From NCBI GenBank assembly GCA_037127255.1, contig JBANSL010000017.1, positions 45,083,745 to 45,147,744 of the forward strand: a stretch of 64,000 nucleotides of DNA. The letters run 5' to 3'. The stretch is from Persicaria tinctoria. Its lineage: Eukaryota > Streptophyta > Magnoliopsida > Caryophyllales > Polygonaceae. Below are positions 33,180 to 42,864 of the stretch, in pieces. Within the stretch, counting starts at the first letter, position 1, and each line of letters opens with the position of its first letter. Below the pieces are notes generated by a model. It had not been told where the DNA came from. It worked only from the letters and a program-made list of their open reading frames with translations, and made no database searches. The position numbers and the translations under genes are program-made.

Positions 33180-33690
33180 GAGTTACTCGATCTAGAGTAC
33201 TGCTAATCGATCTCGACGAAGACGTCTGAGCACAGGCCTTGTCGACTAAGCACTGATCGAGAAACTGACTCAGAGACAACCCGACTTCCGGAAGCCAACT
33301 CGATCTCGAGTTTCCTTGTCGAGATCGACAACACCAGGACCGCCATGTCCAGAGTCAACGAGTTGTGCCATGTCGAGAAGCTGGAGACGGAGAAGCCGAG
33401 CAAAACCCTAGTCGATCTCGAGGAGCCTTATCGAGATCGAGGAACCCATGGCGCCAATCCGAGTCCATGACGATCACCATCTACTCGACTACATCAGGCC
33501 AGCCCTCATCGATGCACACCCAACTCGATCTCGAGTTAGTTGGTCGAGATCGAGGAGCCAGGAGCACCTGTCCGAGCCATGTCAGGCAGAGCTACCCGAC
33601 CAAGCCATCCAGCCCAAGTCGATGACCACCCTAGTGGATCTCGAGGAGCCCTAGTCGAGATCGACGAGCCGCGTCCGAAGCCGCGTTACG
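33180..33690. repeat. TCGATCTCGA/TCGAGATCGA paired palindromes, C 5' LTR U3
   Basis: At least four two-arm pairs. Example: TCGATCTCGA at 33412-33421 and TCGAGATCGA at 33431-33440 (19-bp step). Similar pairs lie near 33301/33320 and 33518/33537, and a weaker one near 33635. The first arm usually has TC, the second GA, making the two complementary. The homologous cluster in the 3' LTR is at 49375-49760. Confidence 0.9.
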
Positions 33691-33925
33691 CGGTTTGACT
33701 ATCCTACTCGGTTTGGGAATCCTTGGGGCCGAAGAAAGCCGAGTCTATCCGAGATCCATCAAGTTCTATCAATGGAAGACAAGATATATCAACATGAGAA
33801 GACTTACCTATTTAGATATTATTTCCCCTTTATAGATTTAATTCCTAAGTTGCTTTTATTTATCTTTTAAGCTTTTTAGATATAGATAGATATCTTCTAT
33901 CCTTGAATAGCAAGGAATAGGAGGC

Positions 33926-33936
33926 TATAAATAAAG
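33926..33936 (+). promoter_or_regulatory. TATA box, gypsy C 5' LTR
   Basis: TATAAATAAAG, followed about 30 bp on by a T/C-rich stretch (GGTTTTTCATCATTCAATT), a plausible start site. The same box lies at 50008-50018 in the 3' LTR. It is the likely start of element transcription, by inference. Confidence 0.65.
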
Positions 33937-34424
33937 CCCTAGGGGCTGGTTTTTCATCATTCAATTTCAGTCTGCTATTGTGATGAAGAGCAAGTAGTCC
34001 ACCCACTTCTAGGGCTGGGGTGAGCCCGACGGTGGCCATGTAAGGTGATGCGGTAAAGGTCAGATCTTTTTATGCAATTTGTCTTCTATCCCTATGAGCA
34101 TGATTCTTTTGCGAGAGTTAAAGGTGATCCTTGTTTGTATTATTGAAGCGAAAGTGATCTTAATGCAACTTGGATTAATTATGTGAAAAGGGTTAGTAAT
34201 AAGTAGGGTTTATGCGAAAGCCTCTATTTGCCTATTTGTTAGTAACGAAAGTTATTTTGATGAAAAGCATGATCTTTTATGCCTTTATGTGTTACTTTGC
34301 ATGGTTATCGTTGTGGCGTTGATACCCTGTCTTTGGAAGTTCTTTATATATTGATTTATTTCTGTCAAAATCTGAGTTCTGTGTTCGAATCTGCAAGTTT
34401 ACAATTTTCTGAGTTTTTAGTCGA

Positions 34425-34690
34425 TCTAGAGGAGAGGCTTGTCGATCTAGAGTAGGCACTGGTCTAGATCGAGTTGGTTTTGGTCTATATCGAGTTGATT
34501 TTTTGTTTCTGTTTTCGATTCTGAAGTTTCTGTTTCTGCTATTTCTTGTCGATCTCGAGTTCCCTTTGTCGAGATCGAGTACTGATTTGTCTGGATTGAG
34601 CTTCTGTCGTCGATACTAAATTTGCTTTCTGTTTCTGTTGCTGTCATTTATCGATCTCGAGTTGTTGTAGTCGAGATCGAGTACTTCCGT
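34425..34690. repeat. Paired palindromes, C 5' LTR U5 side
   Basis: TCGATCTCGA/TCGAGATCGA pairs at 34549/34569 and 34651/34671 (20-bp step each), plus TCGATCTAGA variants at about 34430-34475. The homologous cluster in the 3' LTR is at 50585-50850. Confidence 0.9.
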
Positions 34691-34937
34691 CTTGCTCTTA
34701 TTTCTTGCTTTCGTTTATTATTTCTGTCTTTCTTTCTCTGTTTCTTTGTTTCTGTCTTCTGTTTGCTTTTCTGTGAGATTTACAGCTGCCTAGGATCCGC
34801 TGACACGCTTCCTCGTGGATTCGATCCTGACTTTCTCTTACTACATTGGAGGAGTCTTGTAATTATTTGCGTGGGCCTAAATCTGGTTTGATTTATTTTG
34901 TTATATTTTGAACTTGATTTCCTTCCTAACAACAAAT

Positions 34938-34955
34938 TGGCGCCGTTTCCGGGGA
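34938..34955 (+). promoter_or_regulatory. tRNA-Asp primer binding site, gypsy C
   Basis: TGGCGCCGTTTCCGGGGA, complementary to the tRNA-Asp 3' end with one mismatch (T for G), three bases after the LTR. Confidence 0.88.
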
Positions 34956-35018
34956 AGCTATCATTCGCATCTTAGGTAGTCAGATCTCACTTTTCTTTTT
35001 AAGTTACTTCGCAGGTGT

Positions 35019-36761
35019 ATGAGCCGTTCTGGTCAACCACCAGAGTTTGACGGCTTAGACGAACCAGAGCGCCTTCTACACATCAGAGCTAAACTACAAA
35101 GACCCATGGCAGCTGCTGAGACACAGGAACAGCTGATCGAGAGGCTCACAAGGGATCTAGCCGCCAAGGATGCTGCTCTTTCCACTGAGAGAGCAGGCAG
35201 GAAACCGGAAGCTGAGCTTGCCCTATACCCAACCACTGCAGAGGACTATATGCACCCAACTCTCGTTGTGCCTGAATCGGCCATTCTAATCCCTGAAAAC
35301 AACTATGAAATTCGCACTCAATTCCTTATTGAAATTAAAAATCATGCATTTCATGGTAGATTTAATGAATGCCCTCTGCGCCATATTACCAACTTTACTG
35401 ACATGTGTCGTACTCTTCCTGAAGGTACCACCTTGGAATACATCCTGATGAAAGCTTTCCGTTGGTCTCTGGCTGGTCCTGCATTGAAATGGTTGGAAGG
35501 GCTGAAACCACGTTCTCTCACAACATGGGCTCAAGTGAACCAGGAATTTCTGAACAAGTTCTTTCCTCCTGCAAAGACAGCACTCCTACGCCAAAAGATC
35601 ACATCTTTCAAACAGCAGCCTGGGGAGACGCTAGCAAAGGCATGGGAACGCTATAAGGATCTACTGCGATCCTGCCCTACACATGGACAGCAACCCTGCG
35701 TAGTTCAAGAGATCTTCTTCAATTCTCTAGACTTGGCTGCAAATGACATAATCAACACATATACTCACTATGAGTATCTAACAATGCCACCTCCTGACGC
35801 ATCGGCTGCTCTACACAAGCTGACCAATTATGATAACAAGTATGGGACTCCAGTCAACTATGAGGAGAACCCCTACGCCAAGCCAGCACCATCCATGCCC
35901 CTATATGAGCCTCCTAAGGAGATTGATCCAGATGTTAGGGAGTAGTACTACAGAGATCAGAATAAGAAGCTCCTCAAACAAGTAAAGTATCTCTCTGTCA
36001 ACCAGCCTTGTATTGAATGCGGATCACAGAGGCACACCACTACTGAGTGCCCACACACTGAGCAAGTCAGGCTGGCAGACTACCATGAAGAGGCAGCTTA
36101 CGCAGGGGGTCCCAATCGCTACATGGGGGACCAAAGGTTTCAACAACCACAATGGAACCAAGGTGCCCCTAGGAACCCCCCTCCCTACAGAGCTCCAAGA
36201 CATCCGGAAAGAGACCAAAAAAAGGATGATCTACAGACTGTCTTAGAGGAAATAAGGAGAAATCATACAGAAACCAGGCAATCCTTCAACTCAGTCTATA
36301 CTCAGATTCAGGGCGTCAACTCTAGGCTTGGGGAGATTGACATATGGAGGAAAATAGTTGATACACAAATTGGTCAGCTTGCAGAAGGAATCCCCAGACA
36401 GTCAGGATCGCTCCCTGGATCTTCAGAACCAAATCTCAAGGGAAAGACTGGACACATCGCGGCTGTAAAACTCAGAAGCGGCCATCAACTGCAAGAGCCA
36501 GAGGTCGGAAAGCAGCAGAACAAAGGAGAACAGCAAGTCGACCAGCAGCAAGTCGACATCGACAAGCACCTGGTCGATCTCGAGGAGGGACAACTCGATC
36601 TCGAGGAAACATCAGGCCAGCCTTCATCTGCACGGCACAGCAACTCGACACCACAGAAACTAGTCGAGATCGAGAAGGAGCTGGTTGATATCGAGGAGTC
36701 CCAAGTCGACGTCGAGAAAGCTGCAACACCCCCGACTTCTGTTTTGGCTCCAAATCATTAA
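35019..36761 (+). pseudogene. gag: Gypsy C Gag, one nonsense codon
   Basis: About 580 residues in one frame, starting MSRSGQPPEFDGLDEPERLL, broken only by TAG at 35943-35945. Gypsy D has Gln there (DVREQFYRD), so CAG to TAG fits. The Retrotrans_gag core includes YPTTAEDYMHPTLVVPESAI, ECPLRHITNFTDMCRTLPEG, MKAFRWSLAGPALKWLEGLK, NQEFLNKFFPPAKT and SCPTHGQQPCVVQEIFFNSL. A CCHC knuckle, CIECGSQRHTTTEC, is at about 36013-36054 with CX2CX4HX4C spacing. The C-terminal third carries acidic repeats (VDIDKHLVDLEEGQLDLEE) built on the TCGA palindromes. Capsid and RNA-binding roles follow from family. Readthrough of the TAG is possible but unproven. Confidence 0.88.
36538..36718. repeat. In-gag TCGANNTCGA series with exact 21-bp period
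   Basis: Arms start at 36553, 36574 and 36595, and again at 36664, 36685 and 36706: two runs with a 21-bp step, i.e. seven codons. They encode V-D-I/L-D/E heptad-like repeats. By hand I count about 13 TCGA tetramers in 190 bp, where fewer than one is expected by chance. Confidence 0.92.
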
Positions 36762-36885
36762 AAGAAGCTACCTTTCCCCACAAAATCTTCAGAAGCTCAA
36801 CGTCACCATCCCCCTCACAGAAGCTCTTAATGAAATGTCATCCTATGTCAAGTTCCTAAAGGAGATTCTGAGCTAAAAGCGATCA

Positions 36886-37470
36886 ATGGCTGAGATTACA
36901 GAGGAATGCAGCCATTTGGACATACTGGAGAAGAGGCCAGATCCAGGTAAGTTTGCTATAACCATTGGATTTGGTCCATATAAAATTAATGCTTTATGTG
37001 ATCTTGGAGCTAGTGTGAGTATAATGCCTTTAATAATTTGGTCCAAGATTAAGATAGGTGCCCTAGAGCCTGTGGATGCTAGACTTTACATGGCCAACAA
37101 CACAGTGGTCATTCCAACAGGCATGGTGGACAATGTGCCAGTACAAGTAGGTAAATTCTTTGTCCTTGCTGATTTCCTAGTTGTTGATATGCAAGAAGAT
37201 CCTGCTTGTCCAATTATTCTAGGAAGACCATTCTTGGCGACGGTTGATGCCAACATAAGCGTGAGGAAAGGAGTGCTCACTTTCAACATCAACGATGAGG
37301 TAATTGATTATTCCTTTAATAAAACTGAAAGACATACAGGTCCAATGGAAGAGGTAAAATCTATCTCAACTGGCTACATCACTTGCGGGGAATCCAAGGT
37401 AAGAAATATGACCCTTGAGGAGCTAGAAAAGAGGGATATGGAGGCCCAGGTAGAGGAGATCATGGACTAA
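36886..37470 (+). CDS. Gypsy C aspartic protease
   Basis: 194 open residues in a frame different from gag; the same frame extends upstream to about 36779 with LTEALNEMSSYVKFLKEILS and a stop at 36874-36876. Motifs: INALCDLGASVSIMPLIIW (active Asp in D-L-G-A, the Athila-type variant of D-[ST]-G), VQVGKFFVLADFLVVDMQED and CPIILGRPFLATVDANISVR. About 90-100 residues form the protease; the rest is a Glu-rich tail. It would cleave Gag. ATG 36886 is the first Met after the upstream stop, but natural expression is likely by fusion to Gag. Confidence 0.82.
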   Translation: MAEITEECSHLDILEKRPDPGKFAITIGFGPYKINALCDLGASVSIMPLIIWSKIKIGALEPVDARLYMANNTVVIPTGMVDNVPVQVGKFFVLADFLVVDMQEDPACPIILGRPFLATVDANISVRKGVLTFNINDEVIDYSFNKTERHTGPMEEVKSISTGYITCGESKVRNMTLEELEKRDMEAQVEEIMD

Positions 37471-37486
37471 CTATTTTTCGGATGCC

Positions 37487-38179
37487 TTGACAGGAACTAA
37501 GTATGGGGTCAAGGTCGACCAAGACTCCTCGACATCGAAGACTCTAGTCGATCTCGACCAAAGCCAGGACCCTCCACCAGCACCAGCGTCATCGAGCAGC
37601 CAGACTGAAGCGCCGGCCAACTCGAGATGGAGTACCATACTCGAGATCGACCACCACAACCTCGCTGCCTCGGCTTCGCCTTCCTCGACGCTGAAGCCAC
37701 CAGAAGTTGAATCCTACTCGAGATCGAGTAGCCCACTCGAGATCGACCAACCCTCACCTCCACCAGCTCCTGCACCTACGAGCAGCTCACCGCCAGAATC
37801 TGAAAACTCGTCGAGATCGAGTACCCCTACTCGAGATCGACCAAACACCGTGATCCCCGATTCCGTCTCTGCGAAGGTAAGCCAAGGTATGAATCTTTCT
37901 TCTCCCATTTCCATTAAAGATTTATCTATACATGGGAGAGGTTTGCCTTGGTATGTGCGCTTATGTAGGATATCCAATGATGAGCCCAAAGAGTATGAAG
38001 TTGGAGACAAGCTCTATGTCTCTAAATCAAAAGATCATTGGTTCCCTAACAAATTCAACAAGAAGAGGATGGGACCTTTCGTGGTGAACAAGATCCATTC
38101 TGGAGGATTACAACTGATGGACAAGAATGGAGTCCTATTCGAAGCCCAAGCTACATGGGCCCTGCAAACGCCACCTTGA
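37487..38179 (+). CDS. Gypsy C third ORF: repeat region plus integrase C-terminal scrap
   Basis: 230 open residues. The first ~125 are Ser/Pro/Asp-rich low complexity (PPPAPASSSSQTEAPANSR and similar), built on TCGANNTCGA DNA repeats read in all three frames. After a linker (SISIKDLSIHGRGLPWYVRL), the end reads EYEVGDKLYVSKSKDHWFP and KKRMGPFVVNKIHSGGLQL, the SH3-like fold that closes gypsy integrase. The catalytic core and RT that should precede it are absent. Openness in an element with other mutations suggests recent activity or chance. The function of this remnant is unknown. Confidence 0.75.
   Translation: MTGTKYGVKVDQDSSTSKTLVDLDQSQDPPPAPASSSSQTEAPANSRWSTILEIDHHNLAASASPSSTLKPPEVESYSRSSSPLEIDQPSPPPAPAPTSSSPPESENSSRSSTPTRDRPNTVIPDSVSAKVSQGMNLSSPISIKDLSIHGRGLPWYVRLCRISNDEPKEYEVGDKLYVSKSKDHWFPNKFNKKRMGPFVVNKIHSGGLQLMDKNGVLFEAQATWALQTPP
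37510..37850. repeat. TCGANNTCGA cluster in three codon phases
   Basis: TCGAGATCGA occurs at 37718 (read S-R-S), 37737 (read L-E-I-D), 37811 (S-R-S) and 37831 (T-R-D-R), all inside ORF 37487-38179. Steps are 19 and 20 bp. By hand I count about 18 TCGA tetramers in 340 bp. Confidence 0.92.
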
Positions 38180-39687
38180 GCTTAATGGAGAAAGTTGGCC
38201 TAGCGACTATAAAATCTAGAGCTTGTACATAAACATTTATTTTTGGGACTTTTTGGACATTGTTTTGTTTGTTTTTGGTTTTTGAACACTTTTAGTTTTT
38301 CTATTATGGGTATATGTTTTCTACACTTTTCAGGTCCATGGATAGATGCAAGCTAAAAAAAGACTCGGCTCAGGCATTTTCATTTGAAATTGAGAGGCCC
38401 TGCACACCTGTCTAGTAAGTCTCTTTCTTTACCCTTGTTTTTATACAGTGAGGACACTATAATGTTTAAGTATGGGGTGGGGGAAGGGCTTACTTTATGC
38501 ATAATTTACATATTTGACATTATGTGTGCATATTTGGAATTTATTGCTTTGAATTGCTACATGGCTATTTTGGAATACATTATTGATTTATGTACTTATA
38601 TGCATGTTTTCCAAAAATTTGAAAAAATGACCCCCATTGAAATTTTTGATAATGTCATGGAAGCTTTAATTGAACTCGACGATGCAAAATTGGATTCATC
38701 AGAGATATAGTATGAAATTTCCAAGTAAAGGGAAGTCACAATGAAGTGCATTATTTTATTGAAAACCATGAAAGGAGGTAAAGTTTGATATTGCTTTTGA
38801 CATGTTGCATGATAAGAGGATGGAGGACTGTAGATTTCCATATAATGCTCATATTGGTATATTCCTAGCCTTACCTATGCTTATGCATCACACAAAGCCA
38901 TATTATACCTTATTTTATATTTTGCTCCACATGTTCTAAATATTGTCATTCTTTACCTTATTTCCTATCCAGGGATTATGTTGAGAATGATGTTACATTA
39001 TGGAGATGTTATATGGTGTTTGTGTTGTTATTGTTATTATCATTATTGGAGTATGGTAGGAGAATGTTTGAAAAATATGGAAAATTTAATGAGTGAAAGA
39101 AAATTCAATCACCTCAGGAGATAAAGGTAGATTGACCCTGCTTACTGAGATAATAGTTCAGTGAGATGGGACACACATTGTGAGGAGTCCAAAGCACTAA
39201 GTATCCGGGGCCATTCATGACACCCATGTTTGCGACTCGCGAGAAGGCAGTGCTGAGGTTAGAGAGGTAAAAGCATTATTATTGAAAAAAAGCATTATGA
39301 AAGGTAATGAATCTTATGAAAAGGAATGTGGAAACTCAAGTTTGGAAATACTCCATTTCCCCGGATCAAAAGCACAACATTGCCAAAAATTGCCCACCTT
39401 TTAGCCTTTTACCAATCTACTTCTTATTTGACCTTAAATTAAAGTCCTCTTGATTATTAATGCTTTGTCACGACTGAATGTTTTGCATAAGCCTCCTTTT
39501 GTGAGTAGATGTTGCTTTTGTATAATTGCACATGCATGGACTTGTGACACTAGTACCTTTTCGAGGATGGTAGTTGATTGCAGGGACATATGAGAATGAA
39601 TCTGATATGTTGAGAGTTTAAATTTTTTCCCCTGAATGACAAATAAAAGTATTGCTTGAGGACAAGCAAGCTTAAGTATGGGGTGTT
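38180..39687 (+). other. 3' untranslated region of gypsy C
   Basis: No coding sequence is seen. Two copies of the module GAGGACA...AAGTATGGGGT occur, at about 38450-38480 and 39658-39686. The second directly abuts the 3' LTR start (39688) and is the probable polypurine tract. The sequence is shared with gypsy A (8746-10400) and gypsy D (42865-44100). Confidence 0.75.
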
Positions 39688-39967
39688 TGTTGTGAGCTGA
39701 ATCTGCCATGTTTTACAGTAACTTTTATATCGTTTTCTGCATACATTTCATGCATTTGGGCTAAGATAGTACAGAATCTATGTAGTTTATGTTTATTTGC
39801 CAAATTATAGAGTCTACACCAGTTTCTGTTTAATTTCGCAGAATTCGAGGCAAATTACAGCAGTTCTGAGAAAGGTGGGAAAAGCTCAGAAATCAACTAC
39901 ACAAGTCCAAGGTCAAGAAGCAGCGGAACCAGTCGAATCAAGCTAGGACCCAGAGTTACTCAATCTA
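39688..39967 (+). repeat. 3' LTR of gypsy C, first fragment
   Basis: TGTTGTGAGCTGAATCTGCC onward, colinear with 32915-33192, then abruptly joined within TCTA (39964-39967) to minus-strand gag of element D. The LTR resumes at 49354. Confidence 0.9.
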
Positions 39968-40763
39968 ACACACCCCAGGCGTCGATTGGCGGCATCGTCA
40001 GATAGTCATAGCGAGTATAATGGTTGATTCTGTCCTTAGTGTCCTGATCAAGAGAGTTGAAGAAGATCTCCTGAATGACGTAGGGTGGCTGTCCATGAGT
40101 AGGGCAAGATCGCAGCAGTTCTTTGTAGCGTTCCCATGCCTTTGCTAGCGGTTCCCCAGACTTTTGTTTGAAGGCGGTGATTTTCTGGCGGAGGAGTGCT
40201 GTTTTGGAGGGTGGGAAGAATGTATTCAGAAACTCTTGCTCTACTTGGGCCCATGTTGTGAGTGATCTTGGTTTTAGCCCTTCAAGCCACTTCAGTGCAG
40301 GCCCAGCGAGAGACCAGCGAAAAGCTTTCATCTTGACATATTCCAGCGTAGTACCTTCAGTAAGAGTACGGCACATGTCAGAAAAATTGGTAATATGTTC
40401 AAGAGGACACTCATTAAATTTGCCATAAAAAGCATTATTTTTAAGTTCTATAAGAAACTGAGTGCGAATTTCAAAAGAGTTATCAGGGATGAGAATCGTC
40501 GATTCAGGCACGACGAGCGTTGGATGCAAATAATCCTCTACAGTGGTTGGATATTGGGCAAGCTCAGCTTCTGCTTGTTCCCTTGCTGCTTTCTCAGCGG
40601 TGATAGCATCATCTTTTGTTTCCAGTTCCCTTGTAAGCCTTTGTATCAGCTGTTTCTGGGTTTCTGCGGCAGCCATGGCTCTTTTCAGTCTAGCGTGGGC
40701 TTGTATAAGACGTTCTGGGTTGTCTAAGCCGTCAAACTCAGGTGGTTAACCAGAACGGCGCAT
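39964..40763 (-). pseudogene. gag: Second, truncated gag copy of tandem element D
   Basis: The start at 40763 reads MRRSG and then TAA at 40746-40748 where the other copies have Gln (CAA). From 40676 the same protein is open for 238 residues: MAAAETQKQLIQRLTRELET, YPTTVEDYLHPTLVVPESTI, ECPLEHITNFSDMCRTLTEG, SLAGPALKWLEGLKPRSLTT and YKELLRSCPTHGQPPYVIQE. It ends at the rearrangement junction within the PPIDAWGVLD segment. It is non-functional and nearly identical in wording to the gag at 47446-46090. Confidence 0.88.
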
Positions 40764-40825
40764 ACACCTATAAAGTAACTCAAAGTAGACGTGAGAACTA
40801 ACTACCTAAGGCGCGAATGATAGCT

Positions 40826-40843
40826 TCCCCGGCAACGACGCCA
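40826..40843 (-). promoter_or_regulatory. tRNA-Asp primer site, left copy of element D
   Basis: The plus strand TCCCCGGCAACGACGCCA has one change (G to A) from the tRNA-Asp end, three bases from the LTR. Confidence 0.85.
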
Positions 40844-40846
40844 TTT

Positions 40847-42864
40847 TGTTGTAAGGAGGAAATCGAGAAATGCAAATATAAAATATAAATAAATTACAGC
40901 AAACCAGATTCTGTCCCTTGCAAATAATTACAAGACCTCCTCCTGATGTAGCAGCGGGAAGTCAGGATCGATCCACGAGGAAGCGTGTCAGCGGATCGTA
41001 GGTAGTGGTGAAGTCTCACGGAAGTCGACAACAGGTGCTAGATCTCGACTAGGGTAAGTCGACAGGAGATCATGCAAGTCGAACAGCGCAGCACTCACAG
41101 GCACTAGTGGTCGATCTCGACAAGCCCTTACTCGAGATCGAGTAGGATCTTGGTTGACGTCGGCTTGTCTTGTCGATTGCCTGCACACAGAAGCTACAAT
41201 GACTTTGGGTCGAAGATCAGTAGTCGAGATCGAGGAGTGCTATTCGATCTCGAGGAAAACAGAGAATAAAAATGAAATAATATAAATGCAAAGGCTCTGG
41301 GGATTCGAACTAAGCTGTATGAAAAGGACTTCCAAGATTGGGGTTTGCAACAACGATAACCAAGCATGCATAAGGCAGGAATAAAACAGATAATCAAGTG
41401 AATCGCATCAAAGGACTAAGCCTTCGCCTTTTCCAACAATTAGACAACTCTTTCAAGAAACCCTAATTGTCTCTACTGATTTTATGTTTACAATCCAAGT
41501 TGTTAGCATGGACCTCCATTAAATGGGTAATAAACACATAAACAAGTAGTAGATGCTCAAAACATGATAAAAGTCGGATCTTTACCTCAAACGCGCATGG
41601 TTATCGTCGGGCTCGCCCCAACCCTAGAAGTGGGTGGACTACTCGCGCTTCATCGCCATCTCAGACATTGATAGATGAAAAGAAACTACTTGCATTAAAT
41701 CAAAATGAAGAAAGTACAACCGAACAAAGCCAACTTGCTCTCGCTCCTTTGCTCCACTCGACCTCACTTTCTCTCTCTACTACTACTTCTCCTACTTGTG
41801 AATTGAATGAATAAAACTCAGCCCCATGGGCTTTATTTATAGGATTCTAAACCTTGCTACTCAAGGATAGAAACATCTATCTATATCTAAAACTATATCT
41901 AAAACTTTAAAAGATAAATAAAAGCAATTTAGGAATTAAATCTAAAAGGGAAAGATAAATCTAAAATAGGTAAGATGTCTTCATGTTGATAGATCTTGAC
42001 TTTTATGGATAGAACTTGATGTATCTCGGCAATCTCGGATTCCTTCGGCCCCAAGGACTCCCAGCTCGACACAGACAGCTCAAGGCGCGTGATGCGGTTT
42101 CGGACACGGCGCTCGTCGATCTCGAGTAGGGCTCCTCGACATCGAGTAGGATTGGCTCGTCGACTGGGGCTGGCTGGGCTTGTCGAGCGGCTTGGCTCGA
42201 TAGGCTCGGATCTGGGCTCCGGGCTCCTCGATCTCGACAAGGACAACTCGAGATCGAGTTGGGTGTGGTCGAAGATGGCTCGCTGGTGATGTCGATGACT
42301 CCTCCTCGGCATGGCTTCGGACTGGGCGCTGGGTGGTCCTCGATCTCGACTAGCTGTACTCGAGATCGAGTAGAGTCGGCTCGGCTTCTCCGTCTTCGGC
42401 TTCTCGACTTGTCATAACTCGTCGACTCCAGACTTGGCACTGAGGTGTATTCGATCTCGACAAGGCCTCCTCGATATCGAGTAGGGTTCCGGGAGTCGGG
42501 TTGCTCTAGCTCAGTTTCTCGATCAGTGCTCAGTCGACAAGGCCTATGCTCGGACACTGTCGTCGAGGTCGAGTAGGCTTACTCTAGATCGAGTAACCTA
42601 GGCTCCTAGCTTGATTCGACTGGTTCTGCTGTATCTTGACCTTGGACTTCTGTAGTTGATTTCCGAGCTTTTCCGACCTTTCTCAGAACTGTTGTAATTT
42701 GCCTCGAATTCTGCGAAATTAAACAGAAACTGGTGTAGATTCCATAATTTGGCAAATAAACATAAACTACATAGATTATGTACTATCTTAGCCCAAATGC
42801 ATGAAATGTATGTAAAAATCGATATAAAGGTTACTGTAAAACATGACAGATTCGGCTCACAACA
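40847..42864 (-). repeat. Central LTR of tandem element D
   Basis: 2018 bp, TGTTGTAAGGAGG...GGCTCACAACA on the plus strand. TATA box 41831-41841 (minus). The LTR at 47530-49353 is 194 bp shorter; deletions of 170 bp (between AGAA repeats) and 37 bp (between AAACA repeats) and a 13-bp CTATATCTAAAA-type gain account exactly for the difference. Confidence 0.92.
42060..42600. repeat. TCGANNTCGA palindrome cluster, element D central LTR
   Basis: Pairs TCGATCTCGA/TCGAGATCGA start at 42228/42248 and 42341/42361, each with a 20-bp step. Others lie near 42117 and 42450. By hand I count about 30 TCGA tetramers in ~560 bp. The homologous cluster is at 48590-49130. Confidence 0.92.

Larger units (their letters stand above)
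32915..34934 (+). repeat. 5' LTR of gypsy C
   Basis: 2020 bp, TGTTGTGATCTG...CTTCCTAACAACA. Relative to the 3' LTR it lacks about 93 bp near 33968 and keeps about 75 bp near 33193-33266 that the 3' copy lost at the element D junction. TATA box 33926-33936. It holds two dense palindrome clusters. Confidence 0.9.

Noticed and set aside
33180..33690. CRISPR-like array of short repeats with spacers
   Set aside because: Arms are ~10-bp palindromes in pairs, not 24-40-bp repeats with uniform spacers, and they lie in plant LTRs.
35943..35945. Programmed readthrough TAG between gag and pol
   Set aside because: It lies before the zinc knuckle, not at the gag end, and the sister copy has Gln there; a C-to-T mutation is simpler.
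42003..42557. Arg/Ser-rich ORFs resembling SR splicing proteins (also 48482-48919 and 49447-49736)
   Set aside because: The R-S-R-S strings come from reading TCGAGATCGA palindromes in LTR DNA; they change with frame and have no domain.
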